Source: Ferrovibrio terrae_A (GTDB lineage Bacteria > Pseudomonadota > Alphaproteobacteria > Ferrovibrionales > Ferrovibrionaceae). Taken from it: a stretch of DNA of 64,000 nucleotides. Position 1 is the first letter of the stretch, and each line of letters begins with the position of its first letter. The notes beneath the pieces were generated by a model that saw only the letters and a program-made list of their open reading frames with translations, was not told where the DNA came from and did no database searches. Both the position numbers and the translations under genes were made by a program. Location of the stretch: assembly GCF_943372915.1 (NCBI RefSeq), contig NZ_CALSAN010000020.1, forward strand, positions 1 to 64,000, in the 5' to 3' direction. Below are positions 50,514 to 59,989 of this stretch, piece by piece.

Positions 50514-51929
50514 ATGATCGAAGCGGCCTGGCGCCTGAGCGCCGCAGACCTGCACAAGGCCTATACCAGCGGCACCCGCTCGCCGGTGGAGGTGACGCAG
50601 GCGATCCTCGACCGCATCGCCGTTGTCAATTCGTCCCTGAATGCCGTCGTGCATCTGGATGCCGCCGGCGCCTTGAAAGCCGCCGAAGCCAGCGCGGCGC
50701 GCTATCGCGATGGTCGCGCGCTTGGCCCGCTGGATGGCATCCCGGTCACGATCAAGGACAGCCTGGTGGTTGGCGGCATGCCGGCGACCTGGGGCAGCCA
50801 GCTGCTGCAAGACAATCTGCCGCCAGCCGATGAACTGCCGATTGCGCACCTGCGCGCTGCCGGCGCCATCCTGCTGGGCAAGACCAATGTGCCGGAATTC
50901 ACCGTGCAGGGTTACACCTATAACCTGCTGTTCGGCGCTACCGGCAATCCTTGGAATCCTGCGCTCACGCCGGGCGGGTCCAGCGGCGGCGCGGTGGCGT
51001 CTGTTGCCGCCGGCTTTGGCCCGATTGCGCTGGGCACCGATGGCGGCGGCTCGACCCGCCGGCCCGCCGGCCATACCGGCCTGGTCGGGCTGAAGCCCAG
51101 CATCGGCCGCATTGCCCGCACCGGCGGATTCCCCGAGATCTACAACGATCTGGAAGTGATCGGGCTGTTCGGCCGCAGCATCGCTGATGTTGCCGCCACG
51201 CTCTGCGCGCTGTCGGCCCCCGATCCGCGCGACCGGCATTCGCTGGCATTTCCTGCTGCCGTGACAATGGCAGAAACCTTTGCCAGCCCGACCCGGCCGC
51301 GCATCCTTTATCTGCCGCGCTTCGGCGCCAATCCGGTCGAGCCGGAAATCATTGCTGCCGTGGATGCCGCCGCCGATATGCTGCGCCAGACCGGCTGTGT
51401 GGTCGAGACCGGCGACCTGCCCTTCGATATCGAGGCTGCAACCGCGGCACTCGCCGCGCTGATGCCCACCGGTCTGGCGATGATTGTCGATCGCCTGGGC
51501 GGGCCCGCGCGCATCACCCCTGCCCTGCAGCAGATGTATGAAACCGGCAAGGCGGTGCGCGCCACCGACTATCTGGCCGCACTCAATCATGCGGTCGATC
51601 TGCGCCGTCAGATGGCGGAGGTCTTCACTCAGTGGGATGCGATCCTGACGCCCAGCGCCGCCGCGCAGCCCTGGGCCAAGGACCGGGTGTTCCCCGAGAT
51701 CATCGCCGGCGAGAATGCGGGTCCGCGCGGCCATGCCGTCTATACCGGCTGGGTCAATCTCGCCGGCCTGCCTGGCCTCGGCCTGCCGGCCACGCCCGAT
51801 AGCAAGGGCACGCCGATCGGCTTCCAACTGATCGGCGGCTATGGACAGGATGCCATGCTGCTGGCGCTGGGCCGCCGCTATGAAGCGTTGTCGCCCTGGG
51901 CCGAGCGCTGGCCGGCCCTGCCCGCTTAA
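50514..51929 (+). CDS. Amidase signature family hydrolase
   Basis: A 471-aa amidase with the complete Ser-cisSer-Lys triad: K81 (IPVTIKD), S156 (TPGGSSGGA) and S180 (GTDGGGSTRRPA). The spacing equals that of known family members. The family includes AtzE and AtzF, which act after cyanuric-acid ring opening, and many general amidases. It lacks an adjacent AtzG-like small subunit, so AtzE identity is not shown. It is divergent from the Rieske operon and convergent with the FAD monooxygenase gene (4-bp overlap). A link to the ring-opening hydrolase at 56.5 kb is an inference from neighbourhood. Confidence 0.92.
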   Translation: MIEAAWRLSAADLHKAYTSGTRSPVEVTQAILDRIAVVNSSLNAVVHLDAAGALKAAEASAARYRDGRALGPLDGIPVTIKDSLVVGGMPATWGSQLLQDNLPPADELPIAHLRAAGAILLGKTNVPEFTVQGYTYNLLFGATGNPWNPALTPGGSSGGAVASVAAGFGPIALGTDGGGSTRRPAGHTGLVGLKPSIGRIARTGGFPEIYNDLEVIGLFGRSIADVAATLCALSAPDPRDRHSLAFPAAVTMAETFASPTRPRILYLPRFGANPVEPEIIAAVDAAADMLRQTGCVVETGDLPFDIEAATAALAALMPTGLAMIVDRLGGPARITPALQQMYETGKAVRATDYLAALNHAVDLRRQMAEVFTQWDAILTPSAAAQPWAKDRVFPEIIAGENAGPRGHAVYTGWVNLAGLPGLGLPATPDSKGTPIGFQLIGGYGQDAMLLALGRRYEALSPWAERWPALPA

Positions 51930-53143
51930 GCCGCAGGCACGTCGCGATAGAGCTTGACCAGCCGGGCGAGGAAATCCGGCTGCGTCTTGGCCAGGCTGCC
52001 GCTGACCGGGTCCGCGCCTGCCAGCATGGTATCCGTGGCATCGCGCGAGAAATCGACCACGAATTCGACACGGGCGCGGCGGCGTTGCTCGATCTTCTCC
52101 AGTGCAGCCGTGATATTGCCATCGACGCCATCGGCAAAAGCCGCGCGCAGCTCGGCCGCGGCGATGCAGGCATCTTCAATGGCCTGTGTCGCCCCCTGAC
52201 CCAACGTCGGCACCATCGGATGCGCGGCATCGCCCAGCAGCAGGATGCGGCGGTTGGCATCGCAGAACTCGGCCGGCGCTTCCTGCAGTCGGGCCCAGTG
52301 AATCTCGTTCACGCGGTTGCAGATCGCATCGATCATGAAGGCGCATTGCGCGCTCGGCGGGGCATCGGTCGGTGTATAAAGCGCCCGCAGCACATCGGGC
52401 CGCTTGGCCTCGGCCGGCACGTCTTCATCGGGCCGGATCGGGAAGGAACCGGCGATATAGGTGGCATTACCGGGAATGCGGAAGGCCAGCAGCCGATTGG
52501 GCCCATTGAACCATTGCTCGTAATCATCGACCAGATCGGGTCGCGCGGTCTCGATCAGCAGGCGGAAAATGCAGACGCCGAGAAACTGCGGCTGCGGCCG
52601 GCCAAGAAAGGTTTCGCGCACGCGGGAATAGCGACCATCACCGGCCACCAGCAGATCGACACCATCGATCACGGTACGGCCGGTACGCCGATTGATGGTT
52701 TCCACCACGATCGGACCAGCTTCGCCGGCGCGGGCATAGCGCATGGCGGTGACCTCGGTGCCGAAGCGCACATGCTGCTGCACCGGACGGCGCAGCAGGG
52801 CATAAAGCTGCGACCAGCGAATGCGGATGCCGGGATTGTCGGCCACCTTCGACAGCGGCAGGTTCATCAACTCGCGGCCATTGGTGAGCGAGATGCGCCA
52901 GGTCAGCCAGGGCAGGCTTTCGGCTTCCAGCAGGGCTGCCAACTCGGGCTGGAACAACCGCAGCGCCTTGATCGCATTGGGGCCGACATTGAGCCCCGTG
53001 CCGGCTTCGGCATGGTCTTCCGCCGTGGCACGCTCCAGGCAGATCACCTCGACATTGCCTAGCTCGCGCAGGCCATAGGCCAGGATGCTGCCGGCAACAC
53101 CGGAGCCGACGATGACGATGCGTTTGCGGCCGCTGGCGTCCAT
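51926..53143 (-). CDS. FAD-dependent aromatic monooxygenase
   Basis: A 405-aa class A flavoprotein monooxygenase. The FAD Rossmann motif VGSGVAGSILAYGL is at residues ~11-24, the DG-type motif is DLLVAGDGRYSRVR near 165, and the C-terminal FAD motif is GDAAHPMVPTLGQGATQAIEDA near 305 (shown here in two parts: GDAAHPMVP and LGQGATQAIEDA). Such enzymes hydroxylate activated aromatic or N-heteroaromatic acids using NAD(P)H, as in salicylate hydroxylase, 6-hydroxynicotinate monooxygenase and HpxO. It is the last gene of the VOC-ABC operon, so the imported compound is probably its substrate or a product of it. Confidence 0.9.
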   Translation of the reverse strand: MDASGRKRIVIVGSGVAGSILAYGLRELGNVEVICLERATAEDHAEAGTGLNVGPNAIKALRLFQPELAALLEAESLPWLTWRISLTNGRELMNLPLSKVADNPGIRIRWSQLYALLRRPVQQHVRFGTEVTAMRYARAGEAGPIVVETINRRTGRTVIDGVDLLVAGDGRYSRVRETFLGRPQPQFLGVCIFRLLIETARPDLVDDYEQWFNGPNRLLAFRIPGNATYIAGSFPIRPDEDVPAEAKRPDVLRALYTPTDAPPSAQCAFMIDAICNRVNEIHWARLQEAPAEFCDANRRILLLGDAAHPMVPTLGQGATQAIEDACIAAAELRAAFADGVDGNITAALEKIEQRRRARVEFVVDFSRDATDTMLAGADPVSGSLAKTQPDFLARLVKLYRDVPAA

Positions 53144-53163
53144 GGATTACGTCCCGCTCCCCA

Positions 53164-53922
53164 TTACTTTCCACCCCAATGCACGAAGGTTTTCTCGATG
53201 GTGAGGAAAATCCAGTTCATGCCATAGCCCAGCGCGCCGGCGGCAAAGATCGCGGCATACATGGTCGGCATCTCGAACAGCATCTGCGCCTCGATCAGGC
53301 GATAGCCAATGCCATCGGATGAACCGATGAACATTTCGGCCACCACGATGATGACCAGCGCCAGCGAAATGCCGTTGCGCATGCCGATGAAGGTCTGCGG
53401 CAGGGATTCCCAGAAATAGACATCCTTCAGCACCTGAAACCGGTTGGCGCCCATCACCTTGGCGGCCAGCACGCGGGTCTTGCGGGCATTCATCACGCCG
53501 TAGGCCACGTTGAACAGGATCACCAGAACCGAGCCGAAGGCCGCCACCGCGATCTTGGTCTTGTCGCCGACGCCGAACAGCACCAGGAACAGCGGAAACA
53601 CGGCCGAAGCCGGCGTGGAACGGAAGAAGTCGATAACGAATTCGACCGAGCGATAGACCTTGTCGGCAGCGCCGAGCATGACGCCGAGCGGAATGGCGAT
53701 AGCCGAGGCGATCAGGAAGGCCAGCACCGTGCGATAGATGGTCTGGGCAAAATCATGCAGCAGCGGACCGCTGACCAAGCCATCGACCAGGGCCTTGAAG
53801 GCCTTTTGCGGTGGCGGCAGCAGCACCGGATCGGCGATCTGCAGCAGGGTGGCAACCCACCAGACCAGGATCAGCAGAATGACGCCGATGACGGGATTGA
53901 GGCGGGCGAGAAGCGTGCTCAT
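53164..53922 (-). CDS. ABC transporter permease, SsuC/TauC type
   Basis: A 252-aa permease with six predicted helices. The coupling-loop segment MGANRFQVLKDVYFWESLPQ near residue 138 precedes the IGMRNGISLALVIIVVAEMF transmembrane region. This class imports sulfonates, nitrate, thiamine precursors and N-heterocycles. It overlaps the ATPase gene by 4 bp and sits 20 bp upstream of the monooxygenase gene. Confidence 0.91.
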   Translation of the reverse strand: MSTLLARLNPVIGVILLILVWWVATLLQIADPVLLPPPQKAFKALVDGLVSGPLLHDFAQTIYRTVLAFLIASAIAIPLGVMLGAADKVYRSVEFVIDFFRSTPASAVFPLFLVLFGVGDKTKIAVAAFGSVLVILFNVAYGVMNARKTRVLAAKVMGANRFQVLKDVYFWESLPQTFIGMRNGISLALVIIVVAEMFIGSSDGIGYRLIEAQMLFEMPTMYAAIFAAGALGYGMNWIFLTIEKTFVHWGGK

Positions 53923-54779
53923 GACAGCTTGGCCTCGCGGCGGAAGATTTCCAGACAGCGGCTTTTGATCTCGACAAATGTCGGATCGGACAGGGTATCG
54001 GCCGACCGCGGACGCGGCAGTGGCACCTCGATGAAATCGGCGATCCGGGTCGGCCGGCGCGTCAGCAACAGCACATGGTCGGCCAGGTAGACTGCCTCTT
54101 CCAGATCGTGGCTGACGATCACCATTGTGGTGTTCGTTTCCATGAACACTTTCTGCATCTGGTCGCGCATGAACAGCGTCATCTCGTAGTCCAGCGCCGA
54201 GAAGGGCTCGTCGAGGAACAGTACTTCGGGTTCCATCACCAGCGAGCGCATGATCGACACGGTCTGCTGCTGGCCACCGGAAAGTTCATACGGATAGCGG
54301 TTGAAATCGATCTTGACCTGGAAGCGGCCGAGCAGCTTTTCCACCCGCTCGCTGCGCTCCTTCCGGCTCAGGCCCATCAGCTTGAGCGGATAATGGATGT
54401 TGTCGATGGCGCGCAGCCAGGGAAACAGCGCCTCGCGATAATTCTGGAACACATAGCCGATGCGAGTCTCGTCGATGGTCTTGCCATCGAACAATACCTC
54501 GCCCTTGTCCATCGGCAGCAGGCCGGCGATCATGTTGATGATCGTGCTCTTGCCGCAGCCATTGGGGCCGAAAACCGAGACCACCTTGCCGCGCGGCAGA
54601 TCGAGATCGAAATCCTCGTACAGCACGCTGCCCTGGAACTGCTTGGACAGGCCGCGCACGGTAATATGCGTGCCGGGCGGGAACCAGCGATAGGATTTAT
54701 CGGCCGGCTGGACGGGAGGGGCAGCCTCGACTGCCCCTCCCTTCACCAATCGCATCGCCGCCCGCGTGCGGGACAGCAT
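53919..54779 (-). CDS. ABC transporter ATP-binding protein, SsuB/TauB type
   Basis: A 286-aa ATPase, about 35 residues longer than usual at the N-terminus. Walker A is GPNGCGKST near residue 73, the Q-loop is FQNYREALFPW, the signature LSGGQQQTV and Walker B VLFLDEP follow. It energises the permease encoded by the next gene. Its start overlaps the binding-protein stop by one base (TGATG). Confidence 0.93.
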   Translation of the reverse strand: MLSRTRAAMRLVKGGAVEAAPPVQPADKSYRWFPPGTHITVRGLSKQFQGSVLYEDFDLDLPRGKVVSVFGPNGCGKSTIINMIAGLLPMDKGEVLFDGKTIDETRIGYVFQNYREALFPWLRAIDNIHYPLKLMGLSRKERSERVEKLLGRFQVKIDFNRYPYELSGGQQQTVSIMRSLVMEPEVLFLDEPFSALDYEMTLFMRDQMQKVFMETNTTMVIVSHDLEEAVYLADHVLLLTRRPTRIADFIEVPLPRPRSADTLSDPTFVEIKSRCLEIFRREAKLS

Positions 54780-55783
54780 CAGCTGGAAGCTTTCTTGTCG
54801 AGCACCACCAGATACTTGCCGGTCTCGACCGGGTCCTTGATGACGCCACTCTGGATGGTGAAGTCGATCACCTTCTGGAAGTCCTTCTTGTCCTGCGCCG
54901 AGAGCTGATCGATCATCAGCATGCGCGGCAACGGAATGGTCATCGCCAGTTCCGGCGGCGTGAAGGTGTTGCCCTTCAGCAGTTCACGGGTGGTCGGGTC
55001 CTGCTCGATATCCTTCAGCGCCTTGCGCCAGGCGACCGAGAAGCGCTTGGCCACCTCCGGCCGCTCCTTCATGAACTTGCCGGTGATGGCGCCGCCGGCC
55101 ATGTAGGCATAGGCCTCTTCGCGACCGATGATGTATTTCGACACCACCCCCGCTTCCACCGTCTTGGCGGCGCCCATGCTGTTCATCACGGTGGCATTCG
55201 GTTCCAACGTATAGCCGAAATCGAAGGTACCGGCCTTCATGGCATCGGCATGCAGGTTCATCGCCAGTTCGGTCAGCGTGTAATCGGCACCTTCCTTCAT
55301 GCCGACGGCACCCAGAACGGCGCGCGCCATGGCCATATTGCCGGCACCGGGCGCCGACATGATTTTCTTCGGTGCGGCACTGGCGGCCTTGATATCCTTC
55401 ACCGATGCAGCCTGCATGCCGGTCTTGGCAACAAACTGCTCCATCTTGGCGAACTTGTTCTGACCATAGAGGGACATGTAGTAGACCAGCCCCTCCTTCT
55501 TGGTATTGGCATTCATGCCATCGACGGTAACCAGATTGGCGCCGGCATCCAGATCCCCGGTCAGCATGCCCTGCACGATCGGCGGCGCGCCCATCAACTT
55601 GACCATCTCGGCGTCGATGCCCTGTTCCTTGAAGTAACCGCGTTCGACGGCGACGAAATACGGCAGGGCCGAGGAGACCGGGAAGACGCCGACCTTCACC
55701 TTGTCGGCGGCCTGGGCACCGGCAGCGAGGGCGAACAGGGCCGCGCCCGCCAGCATGGTGGTACGGATGAAGCGAATGGTCAT
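54779..55783 (-). CDS. ABC transporter substrate-binding protein, NMT1/SsuA-like
   Basis: A 334-aa periplasmic protein with a signal peptide (FIRTTMLAGAALFALAAGAQA). The mature part opens VKVGVFPVSSALPYFVAVER, the NMT1/THI5-like fold, followed by GYFKEQGIDAEMVKL. Proteins of this fold bind taurine, sulfonates, nitrate, pyrimidine precursors or aromatic compounds. The ATG at 55783 is chosen since AGGAGAGACCA precedes it; an upstream extension has no signal peptide features. Its position beside a ring-opening amidohydrolase makes an N-heterocycle ligand plausible but unproven. Confidence 0.9.
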   Translation of the reverse strand: MTIRFIRTTMLAGAALFALAAGAQAADKVKVGVFPVSSALPYFVAVERGYFKEQGIDAEMVKLMGAPPIVQGMLTGDLDAGANLVTVDGMNANTKKEGLVYYMSLYGQNKFAKMEQFVAKTGMQAASVKDIKAASAAPKKIMSAPGAGNMAMARAVLGAVGMKEGADYTLTELAMNLHADAMKAGTFDFGYTLEPNATVMNSMGAAKTVEAGVVSKYIIGREEAYAYMAGGAITGKFMKERPEVAKRFSVAWRKALKDIEQDPTTRELLKGNTFTPPELAMTIPLPRMLMIDQLSAQDKKDFQKVIDFTIQSGVIKDPVETGKYLVVLDKKASS

Positions 55784-55799
55784 TGGTCTCTCCTTTGGA

Positions 55800-56291
55800 T
55801 CAGGCGAATTCATATTGTGATGGCTGGAAGAAGCTGGTGCCGGCGACATATCTGCGGCCGGGCGACATATCGGGGGACGCCCCCTGTTCGGCGCGGCCAT
55901 CGAAAGTGAGTTCGAGCTGCACGCCGCTGGGGTCGTAGACAAAGAGCTGCCAGTAGGTCGTGTTCGGCACCAGGAATTCGCGCCAGTCGATGCCCCGCTG
56001 GTGGAAGCGGGCGATGAAGTCGTGATAACCGACTGCCGTCAGCGAAATATGGTCGATGGCGCCGGTGCCGCTCGGCGCCTTGCCCTCGGGCCCCAGCGCC
56101 GGCCCGCCGGCATAGATATGGATGATCGCCTCGCCGACCGGCGTGGGCACCGCGATCCAGGCGCCGGGATAGCCGAAATCGGGCCGCGCCACTTCCGCCA
56201 GCCCGAGCAGATCGCAGTAGAACCAGCGGGTCTTGGCCAGATCCGCGGTTTTAATAGCGACATGAAACAGTCCGGTGATGATGCCTGCCAT
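55800..56291 (-). CDS. VOC family protein (dioxygenase/glyoxalase-like)
   Basis: A 163-aa protein with two VOC modules. The metal ligands are seen as FHVAIKTAD (His) and IDHISL (His) with LELTFDG (Glu) at the end of the second module. VPNTTYWQLFVYDPSGVQL is typical of ring-cleaving or glyoxalase-like members. It heads the operon with the ABC importer and FAD monooxygenase (16-bp gap to the binding protein). The ATG at 56291 is used; a longer upstream frame is not conserved in composition. It is divergent from the ring-opening amidohydrolase. Confidence 0.85.
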   Translation of the reverse strand: MAGIITGLFHVAIKTADLAKTRWFYCDLLGLAEVARPDFGYPGAWIAVPTPVGEAIIHIYAGGPALGPEGKAPSGTGAIDHISLTAVGYHDFIARFHQRGIDWREFLVPNTTYWQLFVYDPSGVQLELTFDGRAEQGASPDMSPGRRYVAGTSFFQPSQYEFA

Positions 56292-56533
56292 GTCTATTGC
56301 TGTGCATACAATGTGCCAGCCTGCAGGTCCGGCCAGAGGCCTGGAAAGCCAACCGGACTCGGGGCTGCTGCAGCTTTGCCGTGAAAGTCGTTGGGCTCTC
56401 GGTTGCAGGCCGCCCAAGGCTGCGGCAGCGCCGCCCAATATCTGGGCACATGGATCACGCGGGCATAGAATGGCGGCCTTGCAGGGGCGGAATGCATCTT
56501 GCTTCGCAGACCGCATTGTTTTCCGGAGCATTC

Positions 56534-57634
56534 ATGCAGGCATCCGTCCATCGACTGTCCATGCGCCACCCTGGCGACCTTTCGGCCCTCGCAGAGCTGT
56601 TTGACAGCGGCGCAATGGCGCCAGCCGATGTGGTCGCCGTGATCGGCAAGACCGAAGGCAATGGCGGCGTGAATGATTTCACCCGTGGCTACTTCACGCT
56701 GGCCTTTTCCACCCTGCTGGCCGAACGCACCGGCAAATCGCGCGAGGAGATCGTCAAGGCGATCCCCTGCATCCTCTCAGGTGGCACCGAAGGTGTGCTG
56801 TCGCCGCATTACCTGGTGTTCGCACGGAGCGCCGCTTCGGCCGTACCGACGGGCGAAAAGCGCCTTGCCATTGGCGTTGCCTTCAGCAAGCCGATGGCAC
56901 CCGAGCATGTCGGGCGTCGCAGCCACATCGAAATGGTGGCCGATACCGTGCAGGCCGCCATTGCCGATGCCGGCATCACGGATATGGCGGATGTGCATTT
57001 CGTGCAGGTGAAAGCGCCCTGCGTCACCGCCGCACGCGCACAGGACGCGGCTGCACGCGGCGCCGCCGTGCTGACCGCGGATTCAAACCGCTCGATGGCC
57101 TATGCCCGGGTCGCCGGCGCCTTCGGCGTGGCGCTGGCGCTTGGTGATGCCCGCCCGGCACGGATCACGGAATCCGCCATGTTCGCCGATTATGGCATTG
57201 CTTCCAGCCGCGCCAGCATTTCATCCGGCGTCGAGGTCAACTGCAACGAGGTGATCGTGCTGGGCAACGCGGCAAGCTGGAGCGGCGATCTGGCGATTGC
57301 GCACCGGCCGATGCGCGATGCACTGGATATCAAGGCTGTCGTGGCCGCGCTGGATGATCTGAATATCGTCGCCGATCCGCAGGTCTCAGAGAATGATGCC
57401 CTGCGTATCCGCGGTGTGCTGGTGAAATGCGAGCCGGACCGGCGCGGCATCATCCGCGGCAACCGACATACCATGCTGGACGATACCGACATCAACGCTC
57501 AGCGGCATATCCGCGGCGCTGTCGGCGGCATGGTGGCCGGCGTGATCGGCGACGGCCGGATTTTCGTCTCCGGCGGCGCCGAACATCAGGGCCCCGATGG
57601 CGGCGGGCTGATCGCCGTCATCGCCAGGGTCTGA
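56534..57634 (+). CDS. Ring-opening amidohydrolase (cyanuric acid hydrolase/barbiturase family)
   Basis: A 366-aa protein with the size and three-fold internal repeat of AtzD/TrzD and barbiturase. Each repeat supplies a Lys and a Ser: K39 (IGKTEGNG), K160 (VQVKAP) and K298 (VLVKCE), and S82 (LSGGTEG), S230/S231 (ISSGVEV) and S346 (VSGGAEHQGPDGG). These enzymes hydrolyse a ring amide of cyanuric acid or barbiturate without any metal in catalysis. Which substrate is used cannot be read here. The ATG at 56534 has GGAG upstream, and a longer frame starting near 56297 is rejected. It is divergent from the VOC/ABC/monooxygenase operon, with a 242-bp shared regulatory gap in which I see no clear promoter. 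Confidence 0.9.
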   Translation: MQASVHRLSMRHPGDLSALAELFDSGAMAPADVVAVIGKTEGNGGVNDFTRGYFTLAFSTLLAERTGKSREEIVKAIPCILSGGTEGVLSPHYLVFARSAASAVPTGEKRLAIGVAFSKPMAPEHVGRRSHIEMVADTVQAAIADAGITDMADVHFVQVKAPCVTAARAQDAAARGAAVLTADSNRSMAYARVAGAFGVALALGDARPARITESAMFADYGIASSRASISSGVEVNCNEVIVLGNAASWSGDLAIAHRPMRDALDIKAVVAALDDLNIVADPQVSENDALRIRGVLVKCEPDRRGIIRGNRHTMLDDTDINAQRHIRGAVGGMVAGVIGDGRIFVSGGAEHQGPDGGGLIAVIARV

Positions 57635-57638
57635 CGGA

Positions 57639-58844
57639 TTACAGCCCGAGGATCAGCTTCGACATGATGTTGCGCTGGATCTCGTTCGATCCGGCATAGA
57701 TCGTCACCTTGCGCATGTTGAGATAGCGCGCGGCGACACCATCGGCATAATCCGGGCCGATGCCGGGCTCGTTGGACCCCTCCACCAGAGCCGTATAGGG
57801 CGCGGCATAATAGCCGACCGCCTCGGCCGACAGCTCGCTGACCAGCTGCTGCAGCTCGGTGCCGCGCGTCTTCAGCATGGAGGATGCAGCACCGAGATTC
57901 TGGCCGCTCTTGGTGCCGCCCAGCACGCGCAGCTCCAGCATCTCCATCGCCATGATGTTCATCTCGGCATCGGCCAGCTTGGCGGCGAAATCCGGATCGG
58001 CAGCCAGCGGCTGGCCGCCCTTCTGCTCGGCCTTGGCCACTTTTCGCAGATGCGACAGGTGACGCTTGAGATGACCGGAATAGGCGTTGCCGCGTTCAAA
58101 TTCCAACAGGTATTTGGCGCAGGTCCAGCCCTGGTTCAATTCGCCGACCAGATTTTCCTTCGGTACCTTCACATCGTCGAAGAAGACCTGGTTGACCTCC
58201 TGCATGCCGGGGGAGGATTCATCGATGGTGACGATCGGCGTGACGGTGACACCCGGCGACTTCATGTCGATCAGAAGGAAGGAAATGCCCTCCTGCGGCT
58301 TCTTGGTCTGCGCCGTGCGCACCAGGCAGAAGATCATGTCGGCATGCTGGGCTTCAGAGGTCCAGATCTTGCTGCCGTTGCACAGGAAGTGATCGCCCTT
58401 GTCCTCGGCCTTCATCTGCAGGCTGGCAAGGTCGGATCCCGAACCGGGTTCGGAATAGCCCTGGCACCACCAGACATTGCTGGCGAGGATATCGGGCAGG
58501 TATTTCTTCTTCTGCGCCTCGGTGCCGAATTTCATGATCACCGGCGCCAGCATGCGCGGGCCGAAGGGCACCGTGATCGGCGCGCCGGCAGAACTCATCT
58601 CCTGCTCGTAGATATAGCGCTGGGTCGGCGTCCAGCCCGGACCGCCGTATTCCACCGGCCAGTTCGGTGCCAGCCAGCCGCGCTCATTCAGCGCCTTCTG
58701 CCAGCGGATATGCAGATGCTTGGCGATATAGCCGGTGCGGGTCCGCGCCATGGCCGCACGCATCTCGGCATCGAATTTCTCGGCGATGAAGGCGCGCACA
58801 TCGTCGCGGAACTTCAGTTCGTCTGCGGTGAAATTCAGATCCAT
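57639..58844 (-). CDS. Acyl-CoA dehydrogenase family protein
   Basis: A 401-aa FAD-dependent dehydrogenase. Conserved segments are YSEPGSGSDLASL (FAD/substrate site), MQEVNQVFFDDVKVPKENL, and the C-terminal KVTIYAGSNEIQRNIMSKLI. It oxidises an acyl-CoA alpha-beta bond. The usual catalytic-base Glu position lies in the VEGSNEPG region, but I cannot confirm it without alignment. It is on the same strand as the AraC regulator (90-bp gap) and convergent with the ring-opening amidohydrolase gene (4-bp gap). A direct role in N-heterocycle breakdown is not evident. Confidence 0.9.
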   Translation of the reverse strand: MDLNFTADELKFRDDVRAFIAEKFDAEMRAAMARTRTGYIAKHLHIRWQKALNERGWLAPNWPVEYGGPGWTPTQRYIYEQEMSSAGAPITVPFGPRMLAPVIMKFGTEAQKKKYLPDILASNVWWCQGYSEPGSGSDLASLQMKAEDKGDHFLCNGSKIWTSEAQHADMIFCLVRTAQTKKPQEGISFLLIDMKSPGVTVTPIVTIDESSPGMQEVNQVFFDDVKVPKENLVGELNQGWTCAKYLLEFERGNAYSGHLKRHLSHLRKVAKAEQKGGQPLAADPDFAAKLADAEMNIMAMEMLELRVLGGTKSGQNLGAASSMLKTRGTELQQLVSELSAEAVGYYAAPYTALVEGSNEPGIGPDYADGVAARYLNMRKVTIYAGSNEIQRNIMSKLILGL

Positions 58845-58934
58845 GGCTTCGCTCCCGACTTTTATGTCCGCCAGAGTATAACAGGCCCGGCGCCACGCAA
58901 GACTGCCGGCACGGCATGACGCAACGTCAGGGCA

Positions 58935-59837
58935 TCAACTATCGCTGTTTTGAACGGCTTCGTGGCCGGCGGCGGCCTTGAACTGCTTTGGCGCCATCCC
59001 GGCGCGGCGGGTGAAGAACCGTGTGAAATAGGCCGGATCACGGAAGCCCAGCGCATAGCCGGCCTCGGCAATAGTCATCGAGGTGTAAAGCAGGTTGCGC
59101 TTGGCCTCGATCAGCAGGCGGGCGTGGATCACATCCAGCGGCGCCTTCTCGGCGACCCGGCGGCAGGCCGCGGTCAGCCGCTTCTCCGTCACGGCCAGAT
59201 CCTGCGCATAGGTTCTGACTGGGCGGTGCTCGCGGTAATGGGTTTCGACCAGGTTGCGGAAACGGACAAACAAAGCGGCATCGGCATCCCGCGCCAGGGC
59301 GGCCTGGCGATCCGCCTGCCGCAACCGGGCCTGCGTCACGAAGATCAGGCGGATATGCGCGGCAATCGCAGCCAGACTGCCGAGGCCGGGGTTGCGGAAT
59401 TCCTCGGCAATGGCGGCAAACTGTGCCCGCAACATCTCTGCTGCGGAATCGCCGCCATCCAGCGGCAACAGCATCGCCTCGGTCATCGCTGGCCCGATCT
59501 CGGCATCGCGGGGCCCGAGAATTTCACCGGCGAAGCTGTCTGACAGGGTCACCACCCAGCCCTCAGTGCCGGGCTGGAAGCGATAGCCATGCACCACGCC
59601 GGGCGGCACGGTCACCAATACGGGTGCGCGGAAATCCTGCGCCAAGCTATCGGCCCGCAATTCGCCGCCACCGCCGACGGCAAGCAACAACTGAAACAGG
59701 TTGGAGTGCCGGTGCGGCGCGATGAGCCAATCGTGCAAGATGCTGCGGGCAGGAATGGTTTCGACATGCAGGAAGTGCAGTCCGGCTTCTTTGTCGGCTT
59801 CGCCATATAGAAAGAATTTTGGAATATTATCAGTCAT
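58935..59837 (-). CDS. AraC-family transcriptional regulator, PobR-like
   Basis: A 300-aa regulator. The N-terminal cupin-like sensor domain (residues ~15-115, with SILHDWLIAPHRHSNLFQLL) precedes a C-terminal double helix-turn-helix (~195-290, with TIAEAGYALGFRDPAYFTRF). It is divergent from pobA with a 152-bp gap, the classic PobR-pobA layout for activation by 4-hydroxybenzoate. The start at 59837 gives the expected MTDNIPKFFLYGEA opening. Confidence 0.9.
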   Translation of the reverse strand: MTDNIPKFFLYGEADKEAGLHFLHVETIPARSILHDWLIAPHRHSNLFQLLLAVGGGGELRADSLAQDFRAPVLVTVPPGVVHGYRFQPGTEGWVVTLSDSFAGEILGPRDAEIGPAMTEAMLLPLDGGDSAAEMLRAQFAAIAEEFRNPGLGSLAAIAAHIRLIFVTQARLRQADRQAALARDADAALFVRFRNLVETHYREHRPVRTYAQDLAVTEKRLTAACRRVAEKAPLDVIHARLLIEAKRNLLYTSMTIAEAGYALGFRDPAYFTRFFTRRAGMAPKQFKAAAGHEAVQNSDS

Positions 59838-59989
59838 TTATTTTATTTTTCAGGCGCCACGTCTATTGGCGCGACACCATCGCCTCGCCACGACCCTTTG
59901 GCTTAAAAGTACAAAACAAAGGCCGCTGCGTCCATTTCCGCAAAAGCCAGATTGGGCCATTCTGGAACTGTTGTAAGGGAGAGGAAACC

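Noticed and set aside
56297..56533. N-terminal extension of the ring-opening amidohydrolase
   Set aside because: Family proteins are about 360 residues, matching the ATG at 56534, which has a GGAG site; the extension has atypical Cys/Arg-rich content.
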